64,000 nucleotides of DNA from Paenibacillus psychroresistens (GTDB lineage: Bacteria; Bacillota; Bacilli; Paenibacillales; NBRC-103111): positions 1,148,501-1,212,500 of the forward strand of contig NZ_CP034235.1 in the NCBI RefSeq assembly GCF_009728935.1, in the 5' to 3' direction. Below the pieces are notes generated by a model. That model saw nothing but the letters and a program-made list of their open reading frames with translations, was not told the DNA's origin and searched no databases. A program made the translations under genes and the position numbers. Positions 24,747-34,992 of the stretch are shown piece after piece. Every line of letters begins with the position of its first letter. The stretch's first letter is position 1.

Positions 24747-27700
24747 ATGATGACAGTCCAACAAAATGCGTTTAATAAGAAGTCACTGGTCGCAATTGCT
24801 CTGGCAATCGTGTTAATTTTTGTCCAATTTTCTTATTTTCCTAAGGTTACTTCAGCAGCGACGAACTTGGCATTGGGAAAAGCTATTACGGCAAGTGGCC
24901 ATGCTGATGTTTATGTGGAAACCAACACGAATGACGGTAATCAAGCGACTTATTGGGAAAGCACGAATAATGCATTTCCGCAATGGGTTCGCGTCGATCT
25001 TGGAACAGCCAACTCAGTAAACCAAGTCGTGCTGAAGCTTCCTACTGGCTGGGGAACAAGGACAGAAACCTTGAGTGTTATGGGCAGTACGAATGATTCA
25101 ACGTATACGACGCTTGCCGCATCTGCGACCTATACGTTTAACTCCGCTGGCAGTAATACAGTTACGATAAATTTTACAGGGACTAGTGTTAGATACGTTA
25201 AATTAAATGTAACGGCAAACAGTGCATGGCCAGCAGCGCAGCTGTCTGAATTTGAGGTGTATGGTACACCAATCAGTGCAGCAATTCCAGGCAAAGTTGA
25301 AGCCGAAAGCTATGCGGCGATGAGCGGAATTCAAACGGAATCGACTTCCGATACGGGGGCTGGGTTAAATGTAGGCTGGACGGATACTGGAGATTGGATG
25401 GATTATGCGGTCAATGTTCAGAGTGCAGGCACGTACACCGTGGGATTCCGCGTTGCGAGTGGTAGCACGGGAAGTCAGCTTCAGTTGAAGAATGCTGCGG
25501 GCACCGTATTAACGACAGTAACCGTACCTAATACGGCTGGTTGGCAGTCATGGACTACAGTAAATGCCAACGTGAGTTTGGCAGCAGGCAGTCAAACATT
25601 GAGAGTTTATGTTTCCAATACTGGCTTTAATTTGAATTGGCTGAACTTTACAACGGGTACAACACCAACGCCAACAGCAACACCAACACCAACAGCAACA
25701 CCAACAGCAACACCAACACCAACAGCAACAGCAACACCAACGGCTACCCCAACACCGACGACTACTCCAACACCAACGAGTACTCCAACGCCGACACCAA
25801 CTGGAACACCGCCACCAGGGTCAAATTTGGCTCTTAACAAACCAATCGTCGCATCTTCATAGATATTTACATTTATTGCGACGAATGCCAATGATGGCAA
25901 TCTAACCACTTATTGGGAAGGTAATTCTGCTAGCTATCCGAATACATTAACGGTTAGTCTAGGCGCAAACGCCAATACAACATCCGTTGTATTAAAGCTT
26001 AATCCAGATAGTGCTTGGGGATCGCGTTCACAGACTATTCAAGTATTAGGACATGATCAATATTCAACAACCTTCACAAACCTGGTCGCCGCAACAGCTT
26101 ATACTTTCAATCCAGCGACTGGCAATACAGTAACTATTCCTGTATCTGCAACCGTTAGCGATATCCAGCTAAAAATCACCACCAACACGGGTTCATCAGC
26201 CGGACAAATCGCTGAATTCCAAGTGTTTGGTTCAGCAGCTCCAAACCCGGATCTCACCATTCTATCCATGACATCTTCTCCAGCTTCACCTATTGAAACA
26301 AACGCCATAACTTTAACTGCATCTGTTAAGAATAATGGCACTGCATCAGCAGGCGCTTCAACAGTTAATTTCTACTTGGGCGCTACTTTGGTTGGATCAG
26401 CTCCAGTCGGGGTATTGGCTGCAGGCAGCACAGTAGTGGTTTCCAAAAATATTGGAGCTCAGAATGCAGCTACCTACACTGTAAGCTCTAAGGTTGACGA
26501 AGCTAATGCAGTCATTGAACAGAATGAAGCCAACAACAGCTTTACTAATCCTGCTTCATTAGTAGTGGCTCCTGTAGCAAGCTCTGATTTAATCGCTTCT
26601 ACCATTAGTTGGACGCCGAGTAATCCATCTGCTGGAAACGTAGTAAGTTATTCTGTTTCGATTAAGAACCAAGGCACAGTAGCGTCCGCTAGTGGAGCGC
26701 ATGCGGTCACATTGACACTGACCAATGCAACTACGAATGCGGTAGTCACAACACTGACTGGTTCATATAGTGGTGCAATTGCCGCCGGAGCAACGACAAG
26801 CCTTATCAATATGGGAAGTTGGACAGCTGTGAACGGCAGCTATAATCTGACTGTACAATTGGCTGTCGATGCTAATGAGCTTGCAGTCAAGCAAACCAAT
26901 AACACGTCTACACAATCCTTCTTCGTAGGCCGTGGTGCGAATATGCCATTTACTATTCTTGAAGCTGAGTCTCCATCTAACGCTACCAACGGAACCAAAT
27001 TGGCTCCAAACTTTATTCCTGGTGACTTTGCCGGTGAAGCTTCCGGACGTTCGGCAGTTCAGCTTGATGCTACTGGAGAATATGTAGAGTTTACGCTCAC
27101 ATCTTCAGCTAACGCATTTGTACTTCGTAACTCTGTTGCTGACAACACCAACGGAACCGTCAGTATTTATGCCAACGGAGTTGACAAGGGGAACTTTGCC
27201 GTTACCTCCAAGTTCTCTTACGTATACGCAACACCCACGACTCTTGGAAGACTTGGTTATGATAACACAGGTACAAAAGCTTATTGGCTCTATGAAGATT
27301 CGCAATTAATGCTTGACCAGGTATATCCAGCTGGAACCAAGATTAAGATTCAAAAAGACGCAGGAGATATCTCATCGATCTATGTAGACATGATAGAAAC
27401 GGAAAATGTGGCTCCTGCAGCTTCAAATCCGGATCCGACCAAATATGTTCAGGTTTCAAGCACAAAATCGATTGATCAAGCTCTTACTGATTTCAGAGCG
27501 GATGCAACCAAGAAAGGTATCTTTATTCCAGCTGGTGAATGGGAAATTACTAATAAGATTTTCCTTTATGGCCGCGCAACTGAAATCATCGGTGCAGGTC
27601 CATGGCACACCAAGCTGGTAGCTCCGCAAAGCCAATCCAATACGGATGTTGGCTTCAATATCAGCGCTGCGGCTAACGGTACAACTATTAGAGACTTGTC

Positions 27701-28607
27701 GGCTTGGGGCAACTATGTATACAGGGTAGATGGACCAGGGAAGTTCATTGATGGAAATGGTGTACAAAACGTAACGATTCAAAATGTCTGGGCTGAGCAT
27801 TTCATCTGCTTGTACTGGGGTGTTAACGCTTCGAACAATACATTCAAAAATAACCGGATCAAGAACTTGTTCGCAGATGGGATCAACATGACCAATGGCT
27901 CATCCAATAATATTATTGACAACAATTATGCAAGAGCGACTGGTGATGACTCGTTCGCATCATTTAGTGCTATCGATGCCGGTGGTTCCTACAATGTGGG
28001 TAACAGGTTCACCAATCTGACTGCAACCAATGTAAGACGTGCAGCGGCTTTTGCCATATATGGCGGTTCAGGTAACATCTTTCAGAACCTCTACGGAGCA
28101 GATACCTTAACTTATCCTGGAATTACAATCAACAGCTATAGCTTTGGTTATAACACTTTGGGATTTGGCGACCTTGATACTGTAATTGATGGAGTAACTC
28201 TAGACCGAACCGGTGGTGATTTCTGGACCAGCGTCGGAGCAGACGACAAGATCAATGATTATCAGAATTTTGGAGCCATTTGGATCTTTTCTGGTGACAG
28301 AGTCTTAAAGAATATTCTCGTGAAGAATATCGATATTAATAATCCAGTTTACTTTGGCATAATGTTCCAGACCAAATCTTCAGAAAACCTTGCTATGCAA
28401 AACATTCGTCTGGAAAACATTAATATCAATAATCCATCACGTTATGGTATTAAGCTTGTAGCTAGTGCAGAATCTGGTCAAGGACCAGTTGTTGGTGCAG
28501 CAAGCTTTACCAATGTTAAGGTTAATAACCCTGGTGTTCAGGCAATTTACGGCGAAACCAAGAGCCCGAACTTCACTGTCACAAGGGTTTCAGGAAATAA
28601 CTGGTAA
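24747..28607 (+). pseudogene. GH87 alpha-1,3-glucanase interrupted by one in-frame TAG
   Basis: The frame has 1,286 sense positions but TAG at 25860-25862 (codon 372) splits it; no frameshift is present and both sides read on in the same frame. Order of parts: signal peptide (about 1-38), discoidin domain (40-176), CBM6 (183-303), Thr-Pro linker (304-357), second discoidin domain starting before and running past the TAG (360-495), two CARDB domains (501-722), and a GH87-type beta-helix catalytic region (730-1286). Asp1044 in ADGIN and Asp1067-Asp1068 in GDDSF have the spacing I recall for the catalytic aspartates of characterised GH87 enzymes. If the TAG is real, only the 371-residue binding half is made unless it is read through. 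The catalytic half has no signal peptide of its own. Confidence 0.82.
25663..25815 (+). repeat. Thr-Pro linker coding repeat
   Basis: ACACCAACAGCA-type units encode a PTPTAT linker. It sits just upstream of the TAG codon and could shift length by slippage. Confidence 0.75.
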
Positions 28608-28690
28608 CTGTATGGAAGCGCTAATCAACAACACGACATCGATCTTCACAATTACGGTCAATCCGTAGAACGATTGTTCATGAATTTGTA

Positions 28691-28734
28691 AAAAGCCCAT
28701 GTGTTCTGCTAATGCAGAAACACATGGGCTTTTT
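28691..28734 (+). terminator. terminator of the GH87 gene
   Basis: AAAAGCCCATGTGTTCTGC pairs with GCAGAAACACATGGGCTTTT around TAAT, with one bulged A, and ends in a T-run. Confidence 0.75.
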
Positions 28735-28744
28735 CTTGCTTTGA

Positions 28745-29532
28745 GGCGTGAAATTTGCTGCATTTCTGCACCTTGTTCGCATGAATGTAGCGAATTTCAT
28801 GAAGCGAGGTGCACTTCTGCACTTTGTTCGCTCGAATGCAGCGAATTTCATGAAGCAAGGTGCACTTCTGCACCTTGTTCGCTCGAATGCAGCGAATTTC
28901 ATGAAGCGAGGTGCACTTCTGCACCTTGTTCGCTCGAATGCAGCAAATTTCATTGAAGCGAGGTGCATTTCTGCACCTTGTTCGCTCGAATGCAGCAAAT
29001 TTCATTGAAGCGAGGTGCATTTCTGCACCTTGTTCGCTCGAATGTAGCGAATTTCATGAAATGAGGTGCATTTCTGCACCTTGTTCGCTCGAATGTAGCG
29101 AATTTCATGAAATGAGGTGCATTTCTGCACCTTGTTCGCTCGAATGCAGCGAATTTCATGAAATGAGGTGCATTTCTGCACCTTGTTCGCTCGAATGCAG
29201 CGAATTTCATGAAGCAAGGTGCATTTCTGCACCTTGTTCGCTCGAATGCAGCGAATTTCATGAAGCAAGGTGCACTTCTGCACCTTGTTCGCTCGAATGC
29301 AGCGAATTTCATGAAGCAAGGTGCACTTCTGCACCTTGTTCGCTCGAATGCAGCGAATTTCATGAAGCGAGGTGCACTTCTGCACCTTGTTCGCACGAAT
29401 GTAGCGAATTTCATGAAGCGAGATGCATTTCTGCACCTTGTTCGCTCGAATGCAGCGAATTTCATGAAGCGAGGTGCATTTCTGCACCTTGTTCGCTCGA
29501 ATGCAGCGAATTTCATGAAGTGAGGTGCACTA
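28745..29532. repeat. tandem array of a 51-bp unit, about 15 copies
   Basis: The anchor CTGCACCTTGTTCGC recurs every 51 bases at 28766, 28817 and so on to 29482, with two 52-base steps at 28971 and 29023; copy 2 has one base changed in the anchor. Each unit can form two hairpins: GGTGCA with TGCACC around a TTTC/CTTC loop, and TTCGCT with AGCGAA around CGAATGC. Copies differ at a few positions, for example GAAGCGA, GAAGCAA and GAAATGA. Since 51 is a multiple of three, long open frames appear on both strands; I do not regard them as genes. The array fills the gap between the convergent GH87 and phosphoglucomutase genes. Confidence 0.92.
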
Positions 29533-30168
29533 CTACCCAACTAACTCAAACAACCCTGTAATCACATAATCGGCTTGCTTAAGGACATCTGTGCTTCCGA
29601 TGCCGACTACTCTCATTCCTGCAAGCTTCCCCGCCTCAACACCTGCCGCCGCATCCTCGAAGACGATGCATTCTTCAGGAGCAAGTCCGAGCTTTTCAGC
29701 ACCCAGCAGGAAAACCTCTGGATCTGGCTTCGCCTTGGAAGTCGAATTGCCATCGATAATTACGTCAAAGAGCTCTGTAATTTTTAAGTTTTCGAGAATC
29801 ATCGGGGCATTTTTGCTGGCAGAGCCTAAGGCAATCTTAATCCCGTTATTCCTTAATTGCATTAAATACTCCTTAGCACCAGGGAGAATTTCGTTTGCAT
29901 CCATATCCGTAATATATTCGACATACCATTTATTCTTTAATTCGGCTAATAGCTGTTTTTTCTCTTCACTTAAGCTGATGCGCCCAATATCAAGTAGAAT
30001 TTCGAGAGAATGGACTCTACTGACGCCCTTAAGTCTTTCATTATGATGTTCTGTAAAAGTAAATCCAAGCTCCTTAGCAAGTCTATTCCAAGCAAGAAAA
30101 TGAAACTTTGCCGTATCCACTATAACCCCGTCCAAATCGAATAAAGCTCCTTTAAAATTTCCCAGCAT
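29533..30168 (-). CDS. pgmB: beta-phosphoglucomutase
   Basis: The HAD-superfamily protein converts beta-glucose-1-phosphate to glucose-6-phosphate. Motif I is FDLDGVIVDTAKFHF with the nucleophile and acid-base aspartates, motif II is LGSASKNA, motif III uses the Lys of SKAKPDPEVF, and motif IV is IVFEDAAAGVEAG. The start is the ATG at 30168, overlapping the stop of the upstream phosphorylase by one base and preceded by AGGAG; the frame extends further upstream but that part is inside the neighbour. About 211 residues. It finishes the phosphorolytic pathway started by the two GH65 enzymes. Confidence 0.92.
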   Translation of the reverse strand: MLGNFKGALFDLDGVIVDTAKFHFLAWNRLAKELGFTFTEHHNERLKGVSRVHSLEILLDIGRISLSEEKKQLLAELKNKWYVEYITDMDANEILPGAKEYLMQLRNNGIKIALGSASKNAPMILENLKITELFDVIIDGNSTSKAKPDPEVFLLGAEKLGLAPEECIVFEDAAAGVEAGKLAGMRVVGIGSTDVLKQADYVITGLFELVG

Positions 30169-32462
30169 TAGATTATGCTCCTGTCGTAATGAAAATTCAA
30201 TGAAAGCTCTTGACCGGTTTGACATTCGATAGCTTCACCATTAATTTCAAAAGGGAGGGTAGCTGTATTCGTACGATCTGCACGGATAACAATAGCCAGT
30301 TTTGTAATGGTGATGCTCATCTTTTGACCCTTCCAGCTGAGGTTAAATGCAATGGATTCCCATTTATCTGGTAGTTTCGGATTTATTAGAATCTGGTGTT
30401 CATTTGCATTTACTCCGGCAAAACCTAATACGGCAGACATCCAAGCACCGCCATTAGCCGCCGGATGAGTCCCCCCAATATAGAGCGTTCCCACATATTG
30501 TTTGGATTCGCCGGTTAAATCAATAGTGGCAGATTTCATGAAATATTTATAACCCCACTCTGCGTTCCCAATATCAGCAGCTACAAGGGAATATAAACAA
30601 TGGCTCAAGCTGGATCCATGCTCGGTACGAGGCTCGTAGTAAGACCAATTGGCTTTTTTCACCTCATGGGAATAGTTATTCTTAAACATGTTTAGCATGG
30701 CAATGGTATCCGCTTGTTTAATAATTTTAGTTGAGGTTGCGATCCCGTTGCCCCCACCGTAATATTCATTAGGATGAATCACCCTCGTTTTCAGCTCTTT
30801 CAGATTGACATCCTCCAGCTTGTGATAACCATCAAATTGTTCAATCACTAGGCTCTCAGAGTCAGGCTGCGGCATATAAAGCAGCTCATTCATTTCATGG
30901 ATATGAGCAATATCAGCCTGGTAGTTAAGCTGGTTAATCAATTTAGAATACTCTTCACCATACTTCCTCTCCAACAAATCAAGAGTTTGAAGTGCAACCT
31001 CTAATGTATACTTGACCATTTGATTCGTAAAAATATTATTGTTAACTCGCTCATGATATTCATCTGGTCCAGTGACATCGAGGATTTCGTAGCGGTTTTT
31101 ATCCTTATTGAAATAAGCGTAGGAATAGAAAAAGCGAGCACATTCTAAAATGACTTCAGCTCCTCCATCAAGCAGAATGCTCTCATCACCGGTTAGTGTA
31201 TAATATTTCCATAGGCCATAAGCCACATCTCCACTTATATGAACCTGCTTATCACGAAAATAAGTACGCATAGGTCTATTGGTGAAAACATCCGTTATAT
31301 TGAAAAGTGTACAAGCATCCTCTCCAGTATCTTGGCTCTCCCAAGCATAATAAGCACCTCTGAAACCATACTCAATCGCCTTTAGTCGTGCACCTCCAAG
31401 GGTGTGGCAGCGATATTTCACAAGTCTTCTAGCAATTTCCGGGTTTGTATAAACGAAGAACGGCAGCATGAACATCTCGGTATCCCAGAAAACAGCCCCT
31501 TTATAGACTTGCCCAGAAAGCCCTCTTGCAGGGATGGATACCTTTTCCGAATGGGGTGCAATGACTAGCAGGTGATACATACTATACCGAAGTGCAAGCT
31601 GTGCATCATCGTCACCAACAATTGAGATATCGGCTTTTTCCCAATACTTAACCCATTGTTGCTTATGATTTAAGAGCAGAGTATCATACCCGCTTTTCAA
31701 AGCGTTGTGGCAAGAAAGCTGAGCCGCATGACCAGCATCCTCTACAGAATCAAGGCTAGTAAAGACGGAAACATATTTATTAAAGGTATATTCCTCTCCT
31801 GCCGTCGCTTCAACTGTTATTTGACGAAGAATGGATTGGGGAGCTGTAATAATTTGTTGTTTAGCGGCAAAGTCAATTTCTATAGCTTCACTTACTGCAA
31901 CCTGATAGCCCATTTCTTGCGTCAAGGCAGACATGTGGATAATCCCATTCGTTGCCCCTGTTGCAAGCTGACTTAAATGAGGTCCGTTAATGTCCCAAAC
32001 ATCGCCGTCAATTCCAGTTTCGATAACGATTGTACAATCTTGAACAGCTGAGAAGGTAAGCTGTAAACCAACTAGATGAATGTCGTCCAAGCTGAAGAAA
32101 CGATCCGATTTTAGATGAACAAGATTCCCGTTAGACACTTCGAAAATTGTTTCTCTTGTATGGATAGCGTGTTTAATATCTAAAACTTGCTCATGCTTTT
32201 CCAACTGAGAGGATTGGACTGTCAATACTTCCCCATCGCAGTTCAGTGTTGTGAATAGTCCATTTGGAGCATTGATTGGTTCACGCCAGCTGTCGCCAAC
32301 CTTGTCATATACACCCGCGAGCACGCAGGAGACCAATTGCTCCTTGGTATGTTCATCCATTGTGCCTCTATAGCCCATGTAGCCATTTCCAATCAGAAAC
32401 TTACTGCCATTATGCGCCGTTTTATCTTCGGTATAGCCGAGGTTATTAATCAACCAGCTCAT
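30168..32462 (-). CDS. GH65 disaccharide phosphorylase, candidate nigerose phosphorylase
   Basis: The 764-residue protein has the GH65 layout: beta-sandwich N-terminal domain, alpha/alpha barrel, and a small C-terminal beta domain. TGPDEYHERVNNN carries the general-acid Glu, and EHGSSLSHCLYS and GGTHPAANGGAW lie near the phosphate site. GH65 phosphorylases acting on maltose, trehalose, kojibiose or nigerose invert to beta-glucose-1-phosphate. Linkage to beta-phosphoglucomutase shows phosphorolysis, and proximity to a GH87 alpha-1,3-glucanase suggests nigerose or alpha-1,3-oligoglucans. Specificity cannot be fixed from sequence alone. Confidence 0.85.
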   Translation of the reverse strand: MSWLINNLGYTEDKTAHNGSKFLIGNGYMGYRGTMDEHTKEQLVSCVLAGVYDKVGDSWREPINAPNGLFTTLNCDGEVLTVQSSQLEKHEQVLDIKHAIHTRETIFEVSNGNLVHLKSDRFFSLDDIHLVGLQLTFSAVQDCTIVIETGIDGDVWDINGPHLSQLATGATNGIIHMSALTQEMGYQVAVSEAIEIDFAAKQQIITAPQSILRQITVEATAGEEYTFNKYVSVFTSLDSVEDAGHAAQLSCHNALKSGYDTLLLNHKQQWVKYWEKADISIVGDDDAQLALRYSMYHLLVIAPHSEKVSIPARGLSGQVYKGAVFWDTEMFMLPFFVYTNPEIARRLVKYRCHTLGGARLKAIEYGFRGAYYAWESQDTGEDACTLFNITDVFTNRPMRTYFRDKQVHISGDVAYGLWKYYTLTGDESILLDGGAEVILECARFFYSYAYFNKDKNRYEILDVTGPDEYHERVNNNIFTNQMVKYTLEVALQTLDLLERKYGEEYSKLINQLNYQADIAHIHEMNELLYMPQPDSESLVIEQFDGYHKLEDVNLKELKTRVIHPNEYYGGGNGIATSTKIIKQADTIAMLNMFKNNYSHEVKKANWSYYEPRTEHGSSLSHCLYSLVAADIGNAEWGYKYFMKSATIDLTGESKQYVGTLYIGGTHPAANGGAWMSAVLGFAGVNANEHQILINPKLPDKWESIAFNLSWKGQKMSITITKLAIVIRADRTNTATLPFEINGEAIECQTGQELSLNFHYDRSII

Positions 32463-34761
32463 AGCTAATCAACTCCTCTCTCTGTATTTGAATACCTAAT
32501 GAACCAATGGAATAGCTTTGGCTGTAAATGGTAATATCCACGTTCGATCCGCTAAGCGTTTTAATAATAATATTCTCTCGATCGACAGCTACTTGCAGCA
32601 CTGAGTTTTGGTAGATGATTTTAAAACTGTAGGAATTCCATAAGGATGGCAGAGTTGGTTTGAAAATAAGACCATCTCCATCTGATCGCATACCGCCAAA
32701 TCCGTAAACAATGTTCATCCAAGCGGCAGCAATGGAGGTTGTATGCAAGCCTTCTTTGGTATTGCGGTTGTAATTATCAAGATCTAAGCGAGTGGCAAAC
32801 TCAAAAAAATTGTAGGCTTCATCCTGCTTACCGAGTTCAGCAGCTAGAATGGAATGAATCGACGGAGAAAGTGATGATTCGTGAATACACCTCGGCTCGT
32901 AATAATCATAATTGGCTCGCTTCGCTTCCAAGCTGAACGACTGATTATGTAAGAACATGAACATAAGTACATCGGGCTGCTTAATCATGTCATATCGATA
33001 AAGCCGATCGTAGGACCAATTGGAGTATAATGGAAAGTCGGTAACCGGTATCGAATGAATATCAATATGCGGCATATCGAAGAAACCATCATGCTCTTCG
33101 TATACACCTGTAATCGGATCCAAGGGAATCCGCATTTTGGAAGCGAGCAAGCCCCAATGAGCTATCTCAGCTTCATTTACGACCAACCTGCTTAACAATG
33201 AATCAAGCAAATTTGGTGCTGTATTTCTCATATCCTCAATGACTTCCAACGTATATTCAAATAGCTTTTTGGCCATTAAATTTAAATAGCAATTATTATT
33301 AACCATTAACTGGAACTCATCAGGACCCATCACACCATAGTAACCAAACTCACCGGACCGTTGTCCCCACTGTCCTCGTGTAGCATAAAAGCGGCTCATT
33401 TGAATCAGAATTTCAATCCCTTGTGTATGGATAAATTCGATATCCCCAACAATGCGGGTATAATGCCAAATGCCGTAAGCAATTGCAGAGCCTACATGCA
33501 GTTGCAGATTGGAATGCTGCCAGAGATCACAGCTCTCTGTCCCATCAATCGTTGCAATCGGATAGCTAGCTCCTTCACAGTCCATTTCTTTGGCTCGTTC
33601 CATAGCAGCAGACAAAGTCTTGTATCTGAATTCGAGCAAGCTCCGTGCTGCTTTTGGGTTGTTGAATATGTAGAAGGGAAGGCAATACGACTCTGTATCC
33701 CAAAAAGCTAGCCCGCGATAAGCCTCTCCAGTAAGACCTTTAGCCCCGATGTTTAAGCCCGGATTATCGCCATGATAGGTTTGATAAAGCTGGAAGATAC
33801 AAAAACGAATCCCTTGCTGATTCTCTGGATCCCCATCAATTGTTATATCAGAGGTATCCCAAATATGACTCCAATAGGCTACTTGCTCCGCATAGATATC
33901 ATTGAAGTTGCGGCTGCAATATTTTGAAGCAAGCTTTATACCTTGGGACCATACAGCGAGAGCGCTGCTCTCAGACGTTTTATCTGCATAATTGACAACT
34001 ATTTTATCAAAGCTGGTTACTTCACCCTGAGTTAAGCTAAGGTTAAAATCTAGTCCGATAAATTGTTCATCCTTGACCTCGATGGGCTTTATGTTTTCTG
34101 AAGTGTGTATTTTGAAGCTTGAAAAAAGTCGATTATCCGTGTTTAACGTCTTTGCCATAATCGAGCATTGCCCATTCAATTGTGTTTTCTGGAGGCTTAG
34201 CCACAAATTTTTCCCTTGATCCTCATGAATCGTAGCAAAATCAAGACCTGTGCGGACTTCAACTCGACCTGAGAAATCCAGAGGTGAAATTACAACTCTT
34301 TGGCAGCCGAGATGCGAGTTGGTCATACTTACAAAACGGATAAACGAAATCTTAACGGAATATCCATTCTTTAAGTGCCATGTTAATTCTCGAGTCAGCA
34401 CCCCGCTTTTGAAATCCAATTTTCGTATAAAACCACTGATTGTACTTGTCGCAATATCCAATAATTCATCATCAATTTTTATTCTTGTATAAAGCCAATC
34501 GACGGCGTTGGCCATAAAGCGCAGGCTTCTAATAATCCCTTTATAGTGGGCACCTAGCTTCATTTCATCATATAATCCGTTAAAATAACTCCCGATCAGG
34601 CTATCTCCGCTGTAACCTTCCTCTTGATAGCCGCGTACCCCCATGTACTCATTTCCTAGTGAAAATATGGACTCGGATACGCGGTTGCGAAGCGGTTCAA
34701 AACCCTCTTCGATAACGGACCAAGGATCAACCTTATAATACTTATCAGCGACTTTTGCCAT
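32446..34761 (-). CDS. second GH65 phosphorylase, candidate alpha-1,3-oligoglucan phosphorylase
   Basis: This 771-residue GH65 protein is first in the leftward operon and overlaps the second phosphorylase by 17 bases. VMGPDEFQLMVNNN holds the expected general-acid Glu, with Phe-Gln where the neighbour has Tyr-His; HESSLSPSIHS and GLHTTSIAAAWMN match the phosphate-site regions. The two enzymes are clearly divergent, so they probably differ in chain-length or acceptor preference. GH65 contains both nigerose phosphorylase and 1,3-alpha-oligoglucan phosphorylase, and a pair of the two would fit a glucan degradation locus. Confidence 0.83.
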   Translation of the reverse strand: MAKVADKYYKVDPWSVIEEGFEPLRNRVSESIFSLGNEYMGVRGYQEEGYSGDSLIGSYFNGLYDEMKLGAHYKGIIRSLRFMANAVDWLYTRIKIDDELLDIATSTISGFIRKLDFKSGVLTRELTWHLKNGYSVKISFIRFVSMTNSHLGCQRVVISPLDFSGRVEVRTGLDFATIHEDQGKNLWLSLQKTQLNGQCSIMAKTLNTDNRLFSSFKIHTSENIKPIEVKDEQFIGLDFNLSLTQGEVTSFDKIVVNYADKTSESSALAVWSQGIKLASKYCSRNFNDIYAEQVAYWSHIWDTSDITIDGDPENQQGIRFCIFQLYQTYHGDNPGLNIGAKGLTGEAYRGLAFWDTESYCLPFYIFNNPKAARSLLEFRYKTLSAAMERAKEMDCEGASYPIATIDGTESCDLWQHSNLQLHVGSAIAYGIWHYTRIVGDIEFIHTQGIEILIQMSRFYATRGQWGQRSGEFGYYGVMGPDEFQLMVNNNCYLNLMAKKLFEYTLEVIEDMRNTAPNLLDSLLSRLVVNEAEIAHWGLLASKMRIPLDPITGVYEEHDGFFDMPHIDIHSIPVTDFPLYSNWSYDRLYRYDMIKQPDVLMFMFLHNQSFSLEAKRANYDYYEPRCIHESSLSPSIHSILAAELGKQDEAYNFFEFATRLDLDNYNRNTKEGLHTTSIAAAWMNIVYGFGGMRSDGDGLIFKPTLPSLWNSYSFKIIYQNSVLQVAVDRENIIIKTLSGSNVDITIYSQSYSIGSLGIQIQREELISYELVD

Positions 34762-34792
34762 TCTAATTGCCTCCTATACTAAGAATTTAATT

Positions 34793-34825
34793 GCTCGTTA
34801 TATTCTTTAACAAAGCATAACGAGC
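34793..34825. other. inverted repeat upstream of the GH65 operon
   Basis: GCTCGTTAT and ATAACGAGC form 9-bp arms separated by 15 bases, 30 bases before the start of the GH65 gene. It lies in the mRNA leader or operator region of the leftward operon. No protein can be assigned. Confidence 0.45.
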
Positions 34826-34923
34826 CAAGAAAGATCATTCAATAACTAGCATTAAGCAACTTATGTGCAGAATTACTGATAATGGCTGAAACTTGGAATC
34901 CACCTAAATTAAACACACAAGAT

Positions 34924-34940
34924 GCATAATAATTCACATC
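34924..34940. promoter_or_regulatory. 17-base motif shared with the GH87 upstream region
   Basis: GCATAATAATTCACATC is identical to 24537-24553. A weaker relative, ACATGAAATTGCACATC (12 of 17), lies at 38191-38207 before the binding-protein gene. Confidence 0.5.
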
Positions 34941-34992
34941 GTATTGATAGAAGGAGTAAGGGTATGATGATCTTAGGCTCGTAGGGGGGAAT

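Noticed and set aside
25607..25909. Minus-strand frame opposite the Thr-Pro linker (Val-Gly repeats)
   Set aside because: It is a shadow of the linker repeat in the GH87 gene.
24747..28607. Two separate genes (24747-25862 and 26223-28607)
   Set aside because: The sequence between them reads in the same frame as part of a discoidin domain, and the second part has no ribosome site or signal peptide at its apparent start, so one interrupted gene is the better account.
28745..29532. CRISPR-like array
   Set aside because: The units are contiguous with no unique spacers and no cas genes are nearby.
28699..29561. Long open frames on both strands in the repeat array, up to 216 codons
   Set aside because: They exist because the 51-bp unit is a multiple of three without stops. 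Several frames on both strands are open at once, the products are pure repeats and no ribosome site is present.
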